Shown in pieces: positions 6,646-12,813 of a DNA stretch of 14,290 bases; positions within the stretch are counted from its first letter, which is position 1, and every line of letters starts with the position of its first letter. The DNA lies in assembly GCA_049317345.1 (NCBI GenBank), contig JBMOIL010000055.1, positions 1 through 14,290 of the forward strand. The letters run 5' to 3'. The notes beneath the pieces are model-generated. The model saw only the letters and a list, made by a program, of their open reading frames with translations, made no database searches and was not told the DNA's origin. Origin of the DNA: Mxb001 sp049317345. Lineage in GTDB: Bacteria > Actinomycetota > Actinomycetes > S36-B12. The position numbers and the translations under genes are program-made.

Positions 6646-7392
6646 GTGCGCCTCACTGTGATCGGCTGCGCCGGATCGTTCCCCGGGCCCGACTCGCCCG
6701 CGTCCTGCTACCTCATCGAGTACGACGGGTTCCGACTCGTGCTCGACCTCGGCAATGGGGCCCTGGGTGTGCTGCAGCGCCATGTGGCTCTGACGGACAT
6801 CGACGCCGTCGTCCTCTCCCACCTGCATGCCGATCACTGCCTCGACCTGTGCGGGCTCTACGTCGCGCAGCGCTACCACCCTGAGGGGCCGCGCGAGCCC
6901 ATCCCTGTCTGGGGCCCGAGCGGCACGGCCCAGCGCATGGCCCGGGCGTACGACCTCGCCGAGGAGCCCGGCATGTCGGGGCAATTCGACTTCCGCGACC
7001 TCGTCGCAGGCGAGCACCGCATCGGTCCCTTCCACGTGACGGCGGCCCGCGTCAATCACCCTGTCGAGGCCTATGGGCTGCGCGTCGAAGCCGGCGGACA
7101 TGCTGTCGTGTATTCGGGCGACACGGCTGAGTGCCCGGCGCTCATTGAGCTTGCCCGCGATGCCGACGTGGCGGTATTCGAAGCAAGTTGCCTGGAGTCG
7201 CAGCCTGCTCCTGGTGTGCATCTCACCGCCCGACAGGCGGCTCAGCATGCACAGGACGCGGGGGCGGGGATGCTCGTGCTCACCCACCTTGTCGCATGGA
7301 ATGACCCGCAGGCGACGCTCGCCGAGGCGCGACCCGCCTTCGAGGGCGAGATCCTGCTCGCTGCCAGCGGCCTCGTCATCGATATGGCGTAG
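6646..7392 (+). CDS. Metallo-beta-lactamase-fold hydrolase, Rv1339-like (possible cyclic-nucleotide phosphodiesterase)
   Basis: 248-aa MBL-fold enzyme with a complete dinuclear metal site: His59-x-His61-x-Asp63-His64, His138, bridging Asp159 in YSGDT, and His214 near the C-terminus. The N-terminal MRLTVIGCAGSFP start is typical of the RNase Z/phosphodiesterase-like branch. It lies directly before rph and rdgB, the position of M. tuberculosis Rv1339, reported as an atypical cAMP phosphodiesterase. cAMP hydrolysis here is inferred from synteny and fold, and the RNase Z-like relationship leaves other phosphodiester substrates open. GTG start with no Shine-Dalgarno but a TAGCCT hexamer just upstream. 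The TAG stop is the first triplet of a repeat cluster. Confidence 0.88.
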   Translation: MRLTVIGCAGSFPGPDSPASCYLIEYDGFRLVLDLGNGALGVLQRHVALTDIDAVVLSHLHADHCLDLCGLYVAQRYHPEGPREPIPVWGPSGTAQRMARAYDLAEEPGMSGQFDFRDLVAGEHRIGPFHVTAARVNHPVEAYGLRVEAGGHAVVYSGDTAECPALIELARDADVAVFEASCLESQPAPGVHLTARQAAQHAQDAGAGMLVLTHLVAWNDPQATLAEARPAFEGEILLAASGLVIDMA

Positions 7393-7480
7393 GCCGCGCC
7401 TGACATCGGGTGGGCCGCGCACGGCCCCGAGCGGCGTCGGGTAGGCCGCGCACGACATCGGGTGGGCCCCGAGCGGCGTC
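7390..7480. repeat. Alternating GC-rich direct repeats after the MBL gene
   Basis: Two imperfect copies, 7390-7441 (52 bp) and 7442-7480 (39 bp), each begin TAGGCCGCGC, share GACATCGGGTGGG, and end CCCCGAGCGGCGTC. The first carries a 10-bp insertion. Each copy itself holds two sub-blocks opening with TRGGCC. TAGGCCGCGCC also recurs at 9962-9972, again on a stop codon. The gap has no coding sequence. It looks like a REP-type or slipped-strand repeat; no family recognised. Confidence 0.75.
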
Positions 7481-7487
7481 TGCTCCG

Positions 7488-7534
7488 AATTGTGCGGCTG
7501 AGTGCGAGTCTCACGCGTACTCAGCCGCACAATT
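7488..7534. repeat. Perfect inverted repeat, 16-bp arms, upstream of rph
   Basis: AATTGTGCGGCTGAGT (7488-7503) and its exact reverse complement ACTCAGCCGCACAATT (7519-7534) flank a 15-nt spacer. No U-run follows on either strand, so it is not a textbook intrinsic terminator. It could block readthrough from the MBL gene, bind a regulator of rph, or be a small palindromic mobile or REP element. It ends 33 nt before the rph -10 hexamer. Confidence 0.85.
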
Positions 7535-7567
7535 GCCCCGACAGTGGGGAAGCGGTGCGGCGTGGCC

Positions 7568-7573
7568 TAGGGT
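7568..7573 (+). promoter_or_regulatory. -10 hexamer (TAGGGT) of rph
   Basis: TAGGGT ends 8 nt before the rph ATG, which lacks a Shine-Dalgarno. It fits TANNNT and the leaderless pattern of the neighbouring genes. No -35 was recognised. Confidence 0.45.
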
Positions 7574-7581
7574 CGCATCCC

Positions 7582-8304
7582 ATGAGCACGCGATCCGACG
7601 GCCGGGATTCGGCCCAACTTCGCCCCGTCACCTTCGAGCGCGGCTGGCTCGACCAGGCCGAGGGCTCGACGCTCGTGAGCTTCGGCCGCACCCGAGTCCT
7701 CTGCACGGCAAGTTTCACCCCCGGGGTGCCGCGCTGGCTCAAGGACTCCGGCCGCGGCTGGGTTACGGCGGAGTACGCCATGCTCCCGCGATCGACCAAC
7801 ACGCGCAGCGACCGTGAGTCGGTGAAGGGCCGCCTGGGCGGCCGCACCCAGGAGATCTCACGTCTCATCGGGCGCAGCCTGCGCGCGGTTATCGACATGG
7901 AGGCGCTCGGCGAGAACACGATTGTCCTTGACTGCGATGTGCTCCAGGCTGACGGAGGCACGCGCACGGCGGCTATCACGGGTGCCTACCTCGCTCTCGC
8001 GGATGCGATTGCTTGGGCGAAGCAGCAGGGGCACGTGAAGGGCGACCCGCTCATCGACTCGGTGGCTGCGGTGAGTGTCGGCATCATCGACGGTGAGCCG
8101 CGGCTGGACCTGCATTACGACGACGACGTACGCGCGGAGACCGATATGAACGTCGTCATGACTGGCAGTGGCACCTACGTCGAGGTCCAGGGCACCGCGG
8201 AGGGCGAGCCTTTCGACCGCCGCCTCCTGGATCAGCTCCTCGATCTGGCTGCGGCCGGCTGCGTGGAACTCACGGCGTTGCAGCGCGCCGCGCTGGCGCC
8301 GTGA
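7582..8304 (+). CDS. rph: Ribonuclease PH
   Basis: 240-aa phosphorolytic 3'-5' exoribonuclease that trims tRNA 3' ends, active as a ring-shaped hexamer in the cytosol; 240 aa is the usual family length. Seen: GRTQEISRLIGRSLR (87-101) and the phosphate-site block LDCDVLQADGGTRTAAITGAY (116-136). The ATG at 7582 begins MSTRSDGRD, a normal RNase PH N-terminus; an in-frame extension back to 7462 would translate the inverted repeat and is rejected. It overlaps rdgB by GTGA, so the two are coupled, as in many actinobacteria and proteobacteria. Confidence 0.96.
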   Translation: MSTRSDGRDSAQLRPVTFERGWLDQAEGSTLVSFGRTRVLCTASFTPGVPRWLKDSGRGWVTAEYAMLPRSTNTRSDRESVKGRLGGRTQEISRLIGRSLRAVIDMEALGENTIVLDCDVLQADGGTRTAAITGAYLALADAIAWAKQQGHVKGDPLIDSVAAVSVGIIDGEPRLDLHYDDDVRAETDMNVVMTGSGTYVEVQGTAEGEPFDRRLLDQLLDLAAAGCVELTALQRAALAP

Positions 8305-8894
8305 CCATCCGGGCCGTCCTCGCGACCCGCAACGACCACAAGGTCCAGGAGGTCACCCGCATCCTGCAGGCCGAGGGCATCGACATCGAACTCATCGCGC
8401 TCCCGTCCGATGCCCCGGACGTGGCCGAGACCGAGTCCACCTTTGCCGGCAATGCACTGCTCAAGGCCAGATCCGCAGCCGAGGCGACAGGGCTCCCCGC
8501 GATCGCCGACGACTCCGGGCTCTGCGTGGACGCACTTCATGGGATGCCGGGCGTGCTCTCTGCCCGGTGGTCAGGGCGCCACGGCGATGACGCGGCCAAC
8601 CTCGCGCTCGTGCTGGCGCAACTGTCCGAGGTGCCCGATGCGCGTCGTGGTGCGCAGTTCGTGTGCGCGGCGGCCTGGGTTGTCCCGGACTCCCACGAGC
8701 ATGTCGTCGAAGGCATGCTCGAGGGCACGTTGGCTCATGAGCCTCGCGGCAGCCACGGCTTCGGATACGACCCGATCTTCCTGCCCCAGGGCTACGCGCT
8801 CACGACGGCCGAATTGCGCCCGCATGAGAAGGACGCCATCAGTCATCGGGGCCAGGCACTGAGGGCGCTCGCTCGCTCGGTCATCGCCCGATAG
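8301..8894 (+). CDS. rdgB: RdgB/HAM1, non-canonical purine NTP pyrophosphatase (ITPase)
   Basis: 197-aa house-cleaning enzyme that hydrolyses dITP, ITP and XTP to monophosphates, keeping deaminated purines out of DNA and RNA. Seen: N-terminal ATRNDHK with Asn11 and Lys14, the TFAGNALLKA block (48-57), the metal-binding IADDSGL (Asp70, Asp71), GFGYDPIFLP and the C-terminal SHRGQAL. Start is the GTG at 8301 overlapping the rph TGA, with no room for another start. The TAG stop is inside a perfect 8-bp hairpin preceding the next gene. Typical length and complete. Confidence 0.96.
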   Translation: MTIRAVLATRNDHKVQEVTRILQAEGIDIELIALPSDAPDVAETESTFAGNALLKARSAAEATGLPAIADDSGLCVDALHGMPGVLSARWSGRHGDDAANLALVLAQLSEVPDARRGAQFVCAAAWVVPDSHEHVVEGMLEGTLAHEPRGSHGFGYDPIFLPQGYALTTAELRPHEKDAISHRGQALRALARSVIAR

Positions 8895-8909
8895 CCTCCC
8901 TCTATCGGG
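8887..8909 (+). promoter_or_regulatory. Hairpin spanning the rdgB stop codon
   Basis: CCCGATAG (8887-8894) pairs perfectly with CTATCGGG (8902-8909) around a 7-nt loop. It contains the rdgB TAG and a TAGCCT hexamer (8892-8897) and ends 2 nt before the GAGGAG ribosome site of the next gene. No U-run follows, so a weak terminator, an mRNA 3' end block or a translation-control element are all possible. Confidence 0.55.
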
Positions 8910-8923
8910 ACGAGGAGACGATC

Positions 8924-9964
8924 ATGTGCACAGGTGTCCGGCTTGAGTGCTCCAACGGTGTCGTGGCGGGTCGCACGTGCGAATTCGGCAACCTGCTGGA
9001 GTACGACGTCCTCTTCGTGCCCGTGAGTACGCCGTACACGGCGGCCATGCCGTCCGGCTCCGGCATGTCGTGGACCACGACCCACGCTGTGACGGGCGTC
9101 GCCACCTTCGGAGCGATGGCGATCATGGACGGCATCAACGATGCAGGCCTGATGGCCGGAGCCTTCTACTTCCCCGGCCAGGCCCAGTACGCGGACCCCG
9201 CGCAGGCGGACATGTCCAAAGCCGTCAATGCGACGGAGGTCCCCCACTTCATCCTCACCACGTGCTCGTCGATCGATGAGGCGTTGGCGGCGATCGCCAA
9301 CATCACCGTCGTGGATGTCCCCGTCAATGGCTGGGGGCCGACGGCCCCTCCTCTGCACTACCAGATCATCGACACCACGGGACGCCACGTCGCTGTGGAA
9401 CCGACGCACGCGGGGTCCTTGCAGATCACAGAGAATCCCACCGGCGCCTTCACCAACTCACCGGACCTTCCCTTCCACCTGCTCAATCTCACCCAGTACA
9501 TGAACATCTCTCCGCAGACCCTGCAGAGCAGTGACGTCTTCGGCACCACCGTGACCACGACCGGTATCGGCAGCGGCGGACTCGGACTGCCAGGCGACTA
9601 CTCACCACCGAGCCGCTTTGTGCGGGCGGCCTTCTTTGCGGCGAACCATCCGACACCTGCCACGACCATGGACGGCGTGCAAGAGCTCTTCCACGTGCTG
9701 AACGCGTTCGACATCCCCATGGGCGCCGCCCGGGCCGACGACGCCAGTGACTTCACTCAGATCACCGTCGCTCGGGATTCACGCGAACTCACGTACGCGT
9801 GGCGCAGTTACGCGGATCAGCGAGTGCGCCAGGTCAACATGAGGCAGCTCATGGAGGACGCCCAAACGCCGGTCCGGATAGAGATCACCCCGATCACGGG
9901 GGATCACTCGCCGATCGACGACGTCACGGGCGAATTGATCGACTCGCCGGTCACCCAGTCATAG
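8924..9964 (+). CDS. Choloylglycine hydrolase / penicillin V acylase-like Ntn hydrolase
   Basis: 346-aa Ntn hydrolase of the linear-amide C-N hydrolase (CBAH) family. After removal of Met1, Cys2 (MCTG) becomes the catalytic N-terminal nucleophile, so there is no signal peptide and the enzyme is cytosolic. Matching positions: Arg17 in GRTCEF, Glu20 where bile salt hydrolases have Asp, Asn72 in INDAGL, Asn178 in FTNSPDLPFHLLNL and Arg231 in SPPSRFVRAAF. The family cleaves bile-salt, penicillin V or acyl-homoserine-lactone amide bonds. In a probably free-living bacterium an N-acyl amide or lactone signal is more likely than bile salts, but the substrate is not readable. Start ATG has a GAGGAG site 6 nt upstream. 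Long, threonine-rich middle; no obvious partner enzyme nearby. Confidence 0.87.
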   Translation: MCTGVRLECSNGVVAGRTCEFGNLLEYDVLFVPVSTPYTAAMPSGSGMSWTTTHAVTGVATFGAMAIMDGINDAGLMAGAFYFPGQAQYADPAQADMSKAVNATEVPHFILTTCSSIDEALAAIANITVVDVPVNGWGPTAPPLHYQIIDTTGRHVAVEPTHAGSLQITENPTGAFTNSPDLPFHLLNLTQYMNISPQTLQSSDVFGTTVTTTGIGSGGLGLPGDYSPPSRFVRAAFFAANHPTPATTMDGVQELFHVLNAFDIPMGAARADDASDFTQITVARDSRELTYAWRSYADQRVRQVNMRQLMEDAQTPVRIEITPITGDHSPIDDVTGELIDSPVTQS

Positions 9965-10012
9965 GCCGCGCCGCCGGTCACGGCTCGACTCGCCAGTAGT
10001 CCGTGAGCGACG

Positions 10013-10018
10013 TAACGT
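10013..10018 (+). promoter_or_regulatory. -10 hexamer (TAACGT) of nfeD
   Basis: TAACGT ends 6 nt before the nfeD ATG, with no Shine-Dalgarno. It suggests the NfeD-SPFH pair has its own leaderless promoter in the 60-bp gap after the hydrolase gene. Confidence 0.45.
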
Positions 10019-10024
10019 GAATGT

Positions 10025-10453
10025 ATGGACGGGTGGGTGTGGTGGATCGTCGCGGCGGGAGTCCTCGCTGTCGCTGATGTCATCACCGGTGGCACCCTCA
10101 TACTCATCATGATCGCCGGCGGAGCCGCGGCGGGAGGTCTTGCCTCGGCCCTGGGCGCATCGCCCGCATTGTCGGTGGGCGTGTTCGCGCTGGTCTCCGT
10201 CGCACTCCTCGGCGTGGTGCGACCGATTGCCCGACGCCATATGCGCACCCCTCGAGAGGTGCGCACCGGTGTTGCTGCCCTCGTCGGCACCGAGGCAGTT
10301 GTCCTGGAGGCCGTCGACGGCAACGACGGCCGCATCAAGCTTGCGGGTGAGGTCTGGTCGGCCCGCGCCTACGACGGCGACAGCGTCTTTGTGGTGGGCC
10401 AGCGCGTGCACGTGCTCGAGATCGACGGGGCGACTGCCCTGGTCGCCGGTTAG
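10025..10453 (+). CDS. NfeD-like membrane protein (partner of the SPFH protein)
   Basis: 142-aa short NfeD. Hydrophobic stretches at about 4-20, 22-42 and 48-66 form the membrane part; residues from about 80 onward are the soluble OB-fold domain (TGVAALVGTEAVV...GRIKLAGEVWSARA...VGQRVHVLEIDGATALV), which fits the family. Short NfeD proteins lack the serine protease domain of long forms and are thought to assemble with SPFH/stomatin proteins in membrane microdomains. The SPFH gene follows 12 nt downstream with its own ribosome site, so the pair is one operon. ATG at 10025 is chosen because the TAACGT hexamer precedes it and the first helix begins there; an out-of-frame ATG lies at 10021. Confidence 0.88.
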   Translation: MDGWVWWIVAAGVLAVADVITGGTLILIMIAGGAAAGGLASALGASPALSVGVFALVSVALLGVVRPIARRHMRTPREVRTGVAALVGTEAVVLEAVDGNDGRIKLAGEVWSARAYDGDSVFVVGQRVHVLEIDGATALVAG

Positions 10454-10465
10454 TCGGGAGGGATC

Positions 10466-11344
10466 ATGGAAGCACTCATCGCCACCGTCGTCGTCGCTGT
10501 AGTGGCAGTGGCGCTCGTTGCCTCGACCATCAAGGTCGTGCCGCAGGCGCACGCGCGCATCGTCGAGCGCCTTGGCCGCTATCACCGCACCCTTAATGCT
10601 GGTCTCGCGTTCGTTATCCCCGTCGTCGACAAGGTGCGCTCTCGTGTCGATCTGCGGGAGCAGGTGGTGTCCTTCCCTCCGCAGCCGGTGATTACCGAGG
10701 ACAACCTCGTCGTGAGCATCGACTCGGTCATCTACTTCCAAGTGACTGATCCCAAGTCAGCGACCTACGAGATCGCCAACTACCTCATCGGCATCGAACA
10801 ACTGACCGTGACGACGCTGCGCAATGTCATCGGCTCCATGGACTTGGAGGAGACCCTCACGTCGCGCGACAGCATCAATGCCCAGTTGAGGGGCGTGCTC
10901 GATGAGGCCACGGGCAAGTGGGGGATCCGCGTCAATCGCGTCGAGATCAAGGCGATCGACCCGCCTCGCAGCGTGCAGGAGTCGATGGAGAAGCAGATGC
11001 GCGCCGAGCGCGACAAGCGCGCCGCCATCTTGACCGCCGAGGGCGAGAAGCAGTCGGCGATCCTCACTGCCGAGGGCGAGAAGACCGCTGCTGTCCTGCG
11101 GGCCGAGGGTGATGCCCAAGCTGCTGTCCTACGTGCGCAGGGGGAGTCCGAGGCGATCGTCAAGGTGGTCGAGGCGATCCATCAGGCCAAGCCCGATAGT
11201 CACGTGCTCGCCTACCAGTACCTCCAGACCCTGCCCCAGATCGCGCAGGGCTCGGCCAACAAGGTGTGGGTGCTGCCGAGTGAGCTCACCGGCCAGATCG
11301 CCCATCTCGCCGATGCTCTCAAGCCGGAGCGCCCCGCGCCGTAG
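10466..11344 (+). CDS. SPFH/Band 7 (stomatin-like) membrane scaffold protein
   Basis: 292-aa SPFH protein. An N-terminal membrane segment (about 3-20) anchors it; residues about 22-180 form the Band 7 domain, with typical stretches VERLGRYHRTLNAGLAFVIP and VNRVEIKAIDPP. Residues 186-229 are four head-to-tail 11-residue helical repeats (consensus AxLxAEGExx), then a short C-terminal tail. Such proteins oligomerise into large rings that organise lipids and membrane proteases, probably with the NfeD protein encoded just before it. The start has a GGGAGGG site 6 nt upstream of the ATG. It ends 24 nt before the convergent tRNA gene, with no clear terminator between. Specific client proteins are unknown. 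Confidence 0.93.
   Translation: MEALIATVVVAVVAVALVASTIKVVPQAHARIVERLGRYHRTLNAGLAFVIPVVDKVRSRVDLREQVVSFPPQPVITEDNLVVSIDSVIYFQVTDPKSATYEIANYLIGIEQLTVTTLRNVIGSMDLEETLTSRDSINAQLRGVLDEATGKWGIRVNRVEIKAIDPPRSVQESMEKQMRAERDKRAAILTAEGEKQSAILTAEGEKTAAVLRAEGDAQAAVLRAQGESEAIVKVVEAIHQAKPDSHVLAYQYLQTLPQIAQGSANKVWVLPSELTGQIAHLADALKPERPAP
11021..11152 (+). repeat. Four 33-bp coding repeats in the SPFH gene
   Basis: Codons 186-229 consist of four 11-codon units (AAILTAEGEKQ, SAILTAEGEKT, AAVLRAEGDAQ, AAVLRAQGESE). At DNA level the units share GCCGAGGGCGA-type cores. They encode the coiled or extended helical stalk common in SPFH proteins; copy number may vary by slippage. Confidence 0.8.
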
Positions 11345-11368
11345 CGGAATGTGATGTCAGACAGTGAG

Positions 11369-11450
11369 TGCGGAAGGCGGGACTCGAACCCGCAAGCCCG
11401 GAGGCACTGCGTCCTAAGCGCAGCGTGTCTGCCAATTCCACCACTTCCGC
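11369..11450 (-). tRNA. tRNA-Leu (anticodon UAG, reads CUA/CUN)
   Basis: On the minus strand the acceptor arm GCGGAAG (11450-11444) pairs exactly with CTTCCGC (11376-11370), followed by discriminator A at 11369. The anticodon stem CTGCG/CGCAG closes the loop CTTAGGA, giving anticodon TAG. A class II variable arm (TGCCTCCGGGCTT) and T-loop GGTTCGAGTCC are present. The 3' CCA is not encoded (next bases CTC). It lies 25 nt after bcp on the same strand, so it may be co-transcribed or use a TAACCT hexamer about 11 nt upstream. Convergent with the SPFH gene. Confidence 0.93.
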
Positions 11451-11475
11451 GTGGTGGGGTCAGGTTACCGGCCGC

Positions 11476-11943
11476 CTAATCCAGGCCGAGGTCGCGCCGC
11501 AGCTTGGCCACGTGCCCGGTTGCCTTGACGGCGTACATCGCCCGCTCGATCCGCTGTTGGGCGTCGATGACGAATGTCGAGCGGATCACGCCGACGACAG
11601 TCTTGCCATAGAGCTTCTTCTCCCCGTAGGCGCCGTACTTCTCGAGGACCTTGTGATCGGGATCCGACAGGAGGGGGAACGTGAGTCGGTCGAGGTCGCG
11701 GAATTCCGCCAACTTCTCGACCGGATCGGGCGAGATGCCGAGGACGGCGTAACCGGCCTTTGTCAGGGACGCGAGCGAGTCGCGGAAGTCGCAGGCCTGG
11801 GTCGTGCAGCCGGGCGTCATCGCGGCGGGGTAGGCGTAGAGGATCACCGGGGTGCCCTTGAACGACCGCAGAGCGACCTTGTCGCCGCGGTCGTCGCGAA
11901 GGGTGAAGGCGGGGGCGAGGGCACCGGGCTCGAGTCGGGTCAT
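11476..11943 (-). CDS. bcp: Thioredoxin-dependent thiol peroxidase Bcp/PrxQ
   Basis: 155-aa atypical 2-Cys peroxiredoxin that reduces hydrogen peroxide and organic hydroperoxides with thioredoxin-like donors. Peroxidatic Cys46 in MTPGCTTQACDF and resolving Cys51 have the C-x4-C spacing of the Bcp subgroup. The YPAAMTPG motif has Ala where E. coli Bcp has Lys (YPKAMTPG), a mild substitution. Start is the ATG at 11943, which overlaps the permease TGA as ATGA, so it is translated with the transporter. A zur/fur-type repressor is a common fourth gene in such operons; a peroxidase here links metal uptake to oxidative defence. The TAG stop is 25 nt before the tRNA gene. Confidence 0.95.
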   Translation of the reverse strand: MTRLEPGALAPAFTLRDDRGDKVALRSFKGTPVILYAYPAAMTPGCTTQACDFRDSLASLTKAGYAVLGISPDPVEKLAEFRDLDRLTFPLLSDPDHKVLEKYGAYGEKKLYGKTVVGVIRSTFVIDAQQRIERAMYAVKATGHVAKLRRDLGLD

Positions 11944-12812
11944 GCGGAGATTGTGGCGCGTGGCCCGGAGTGCTCGTCGACCCCCGCGGCGCGCTCCCGG
12001 CCGCGGACTCCGGTGACTGCGAAGACCACGAGGAAGGCGGCAGCGCCTACGAGGACGATCATCGTGCCCGAGGGCACCCCGGCGTAGTAACTGAGATACA
12101 TGCCGATGAGGCCGCAGGCGAGGCCCACGACGGTCGAGATGGCGAGCATGCGACCGAAGGAGTCGGTGAGCATGCGCGCGATGACCGCAGGGATGACGAG
12201 CATGGCCGCGACGAGGGTGACGCCGATGACCGTGAGGGTGACCAGGATCGACAGCGACAGCACGATCATGAGCATCGCCTCCACGCGGGCGACCCGAATG
12301 CCCGACGCCTGGGCGACCTCCGGGTCGAAGGTGGTGAAGAGGAGCTCGCGATAGCGCAGCAGCACGAAGGCACCCGCGATGGCCATGACGACGACAAGCC
12401 ACACGATCTGGCTATTGGTGATGCCCAGGATGCTGCCGAAGAGTGCCTGGTCGAATGCCGGCCCCGTGGAGCCAAACTTGCTGAAGAGCGCCACGCCCAG
12501 GGCGAACGACGCCGTGGTGATGACACCGATGGCCGCATCGGCGCCGACGCGTCCGCGTCGAGCGACAGAGGTGATCGCGATGGCGGACGCGATGCCCCAG
12601 AGGCCGGCCCCGAGGACGTAGAACTGTACGGCGAAGAGCTGCATGGCGGCGTACCCGCCGAAGATGGCGTGCGAGAGGCCGTGGCCGATATAGCTCATGC
12701 CGCGCAGGACGATGTAGACGCCGATGAAGCCGAGCAGTGCACCCGACAGGGTCGCGACGATGAGGCCCTTCTGGAAGAAGGCGAAGCTCAGGGGCTCGAT
12801 CAGCGTCTCCAT
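11940..12812 (-). CDS. Metal ABC transporter permease (ZnuB/MntB/TroC family, ABC-3)
   Basis: 290-aa integral membrane subunit forming the Zn/Mn channel. Hydrophobic segments cover most of the protein, consistent with 7-9 helices; characteristic stretches are YIVLRGMSYIGHGLSHAIFGGYA near the N-terminus and VTLTVIGVTLVAAMLVIPAVIARMLTD in the middle. The ATG at 12812 is 1 nt after the ATPase stop and starts the recognisable protein METLIEPLSFAF; a longer in-frame extension into the ATPase gene is antisense noise. The C-terminal tail ends on a TGA overlapping bcp. A single permease gene suggests a homodimer. Confidence 0.93.
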   Translation of the reverse strand: METLIEPLSFAFFQKGLIVATLSGALLGFIGVYIVLRGMSYIGHGLSHAIFGGYAAMQLFAVQFYVLGAGLWGIASAIAITSVARRGRVGADAAIGVITTASFALGVALFSKFGSTGPAFDQALFGSILGITNSQIVWLVVVMAIAGAFVLLRYRELLFTTFDPEVAQASGIRVARVEAMLMIVLSLSILVTLTVIGVTLVAAMLVIPAVIARMLTDSFGRMLAISTVVGLACGLIGMYLSYYAGVPSGTMIVLVGAAAFLVVFAVTGVRGRERAAGVDEHSGPRATISA

Positions 12813-12813
12813 G

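Noticed and set aside
7390..7534. CRISPR array
   Set aside because: Only two imperfect repeat copies with no unique spacers of regular length, and no cas gene nearby.
7462..7581. Upstream in-frame extension of RNase PH
   Set aside because: It would translate the inverted repeat; the ATG at 7582 gives the family N-terminus and usual length.
11414..11416. Link between the tRNA anticodon UAG and the TAG stop codon excess
   Set aside because: A UAG anticodon reads CUA leucine codons, not UAG stops; the match in letters is coincidental.
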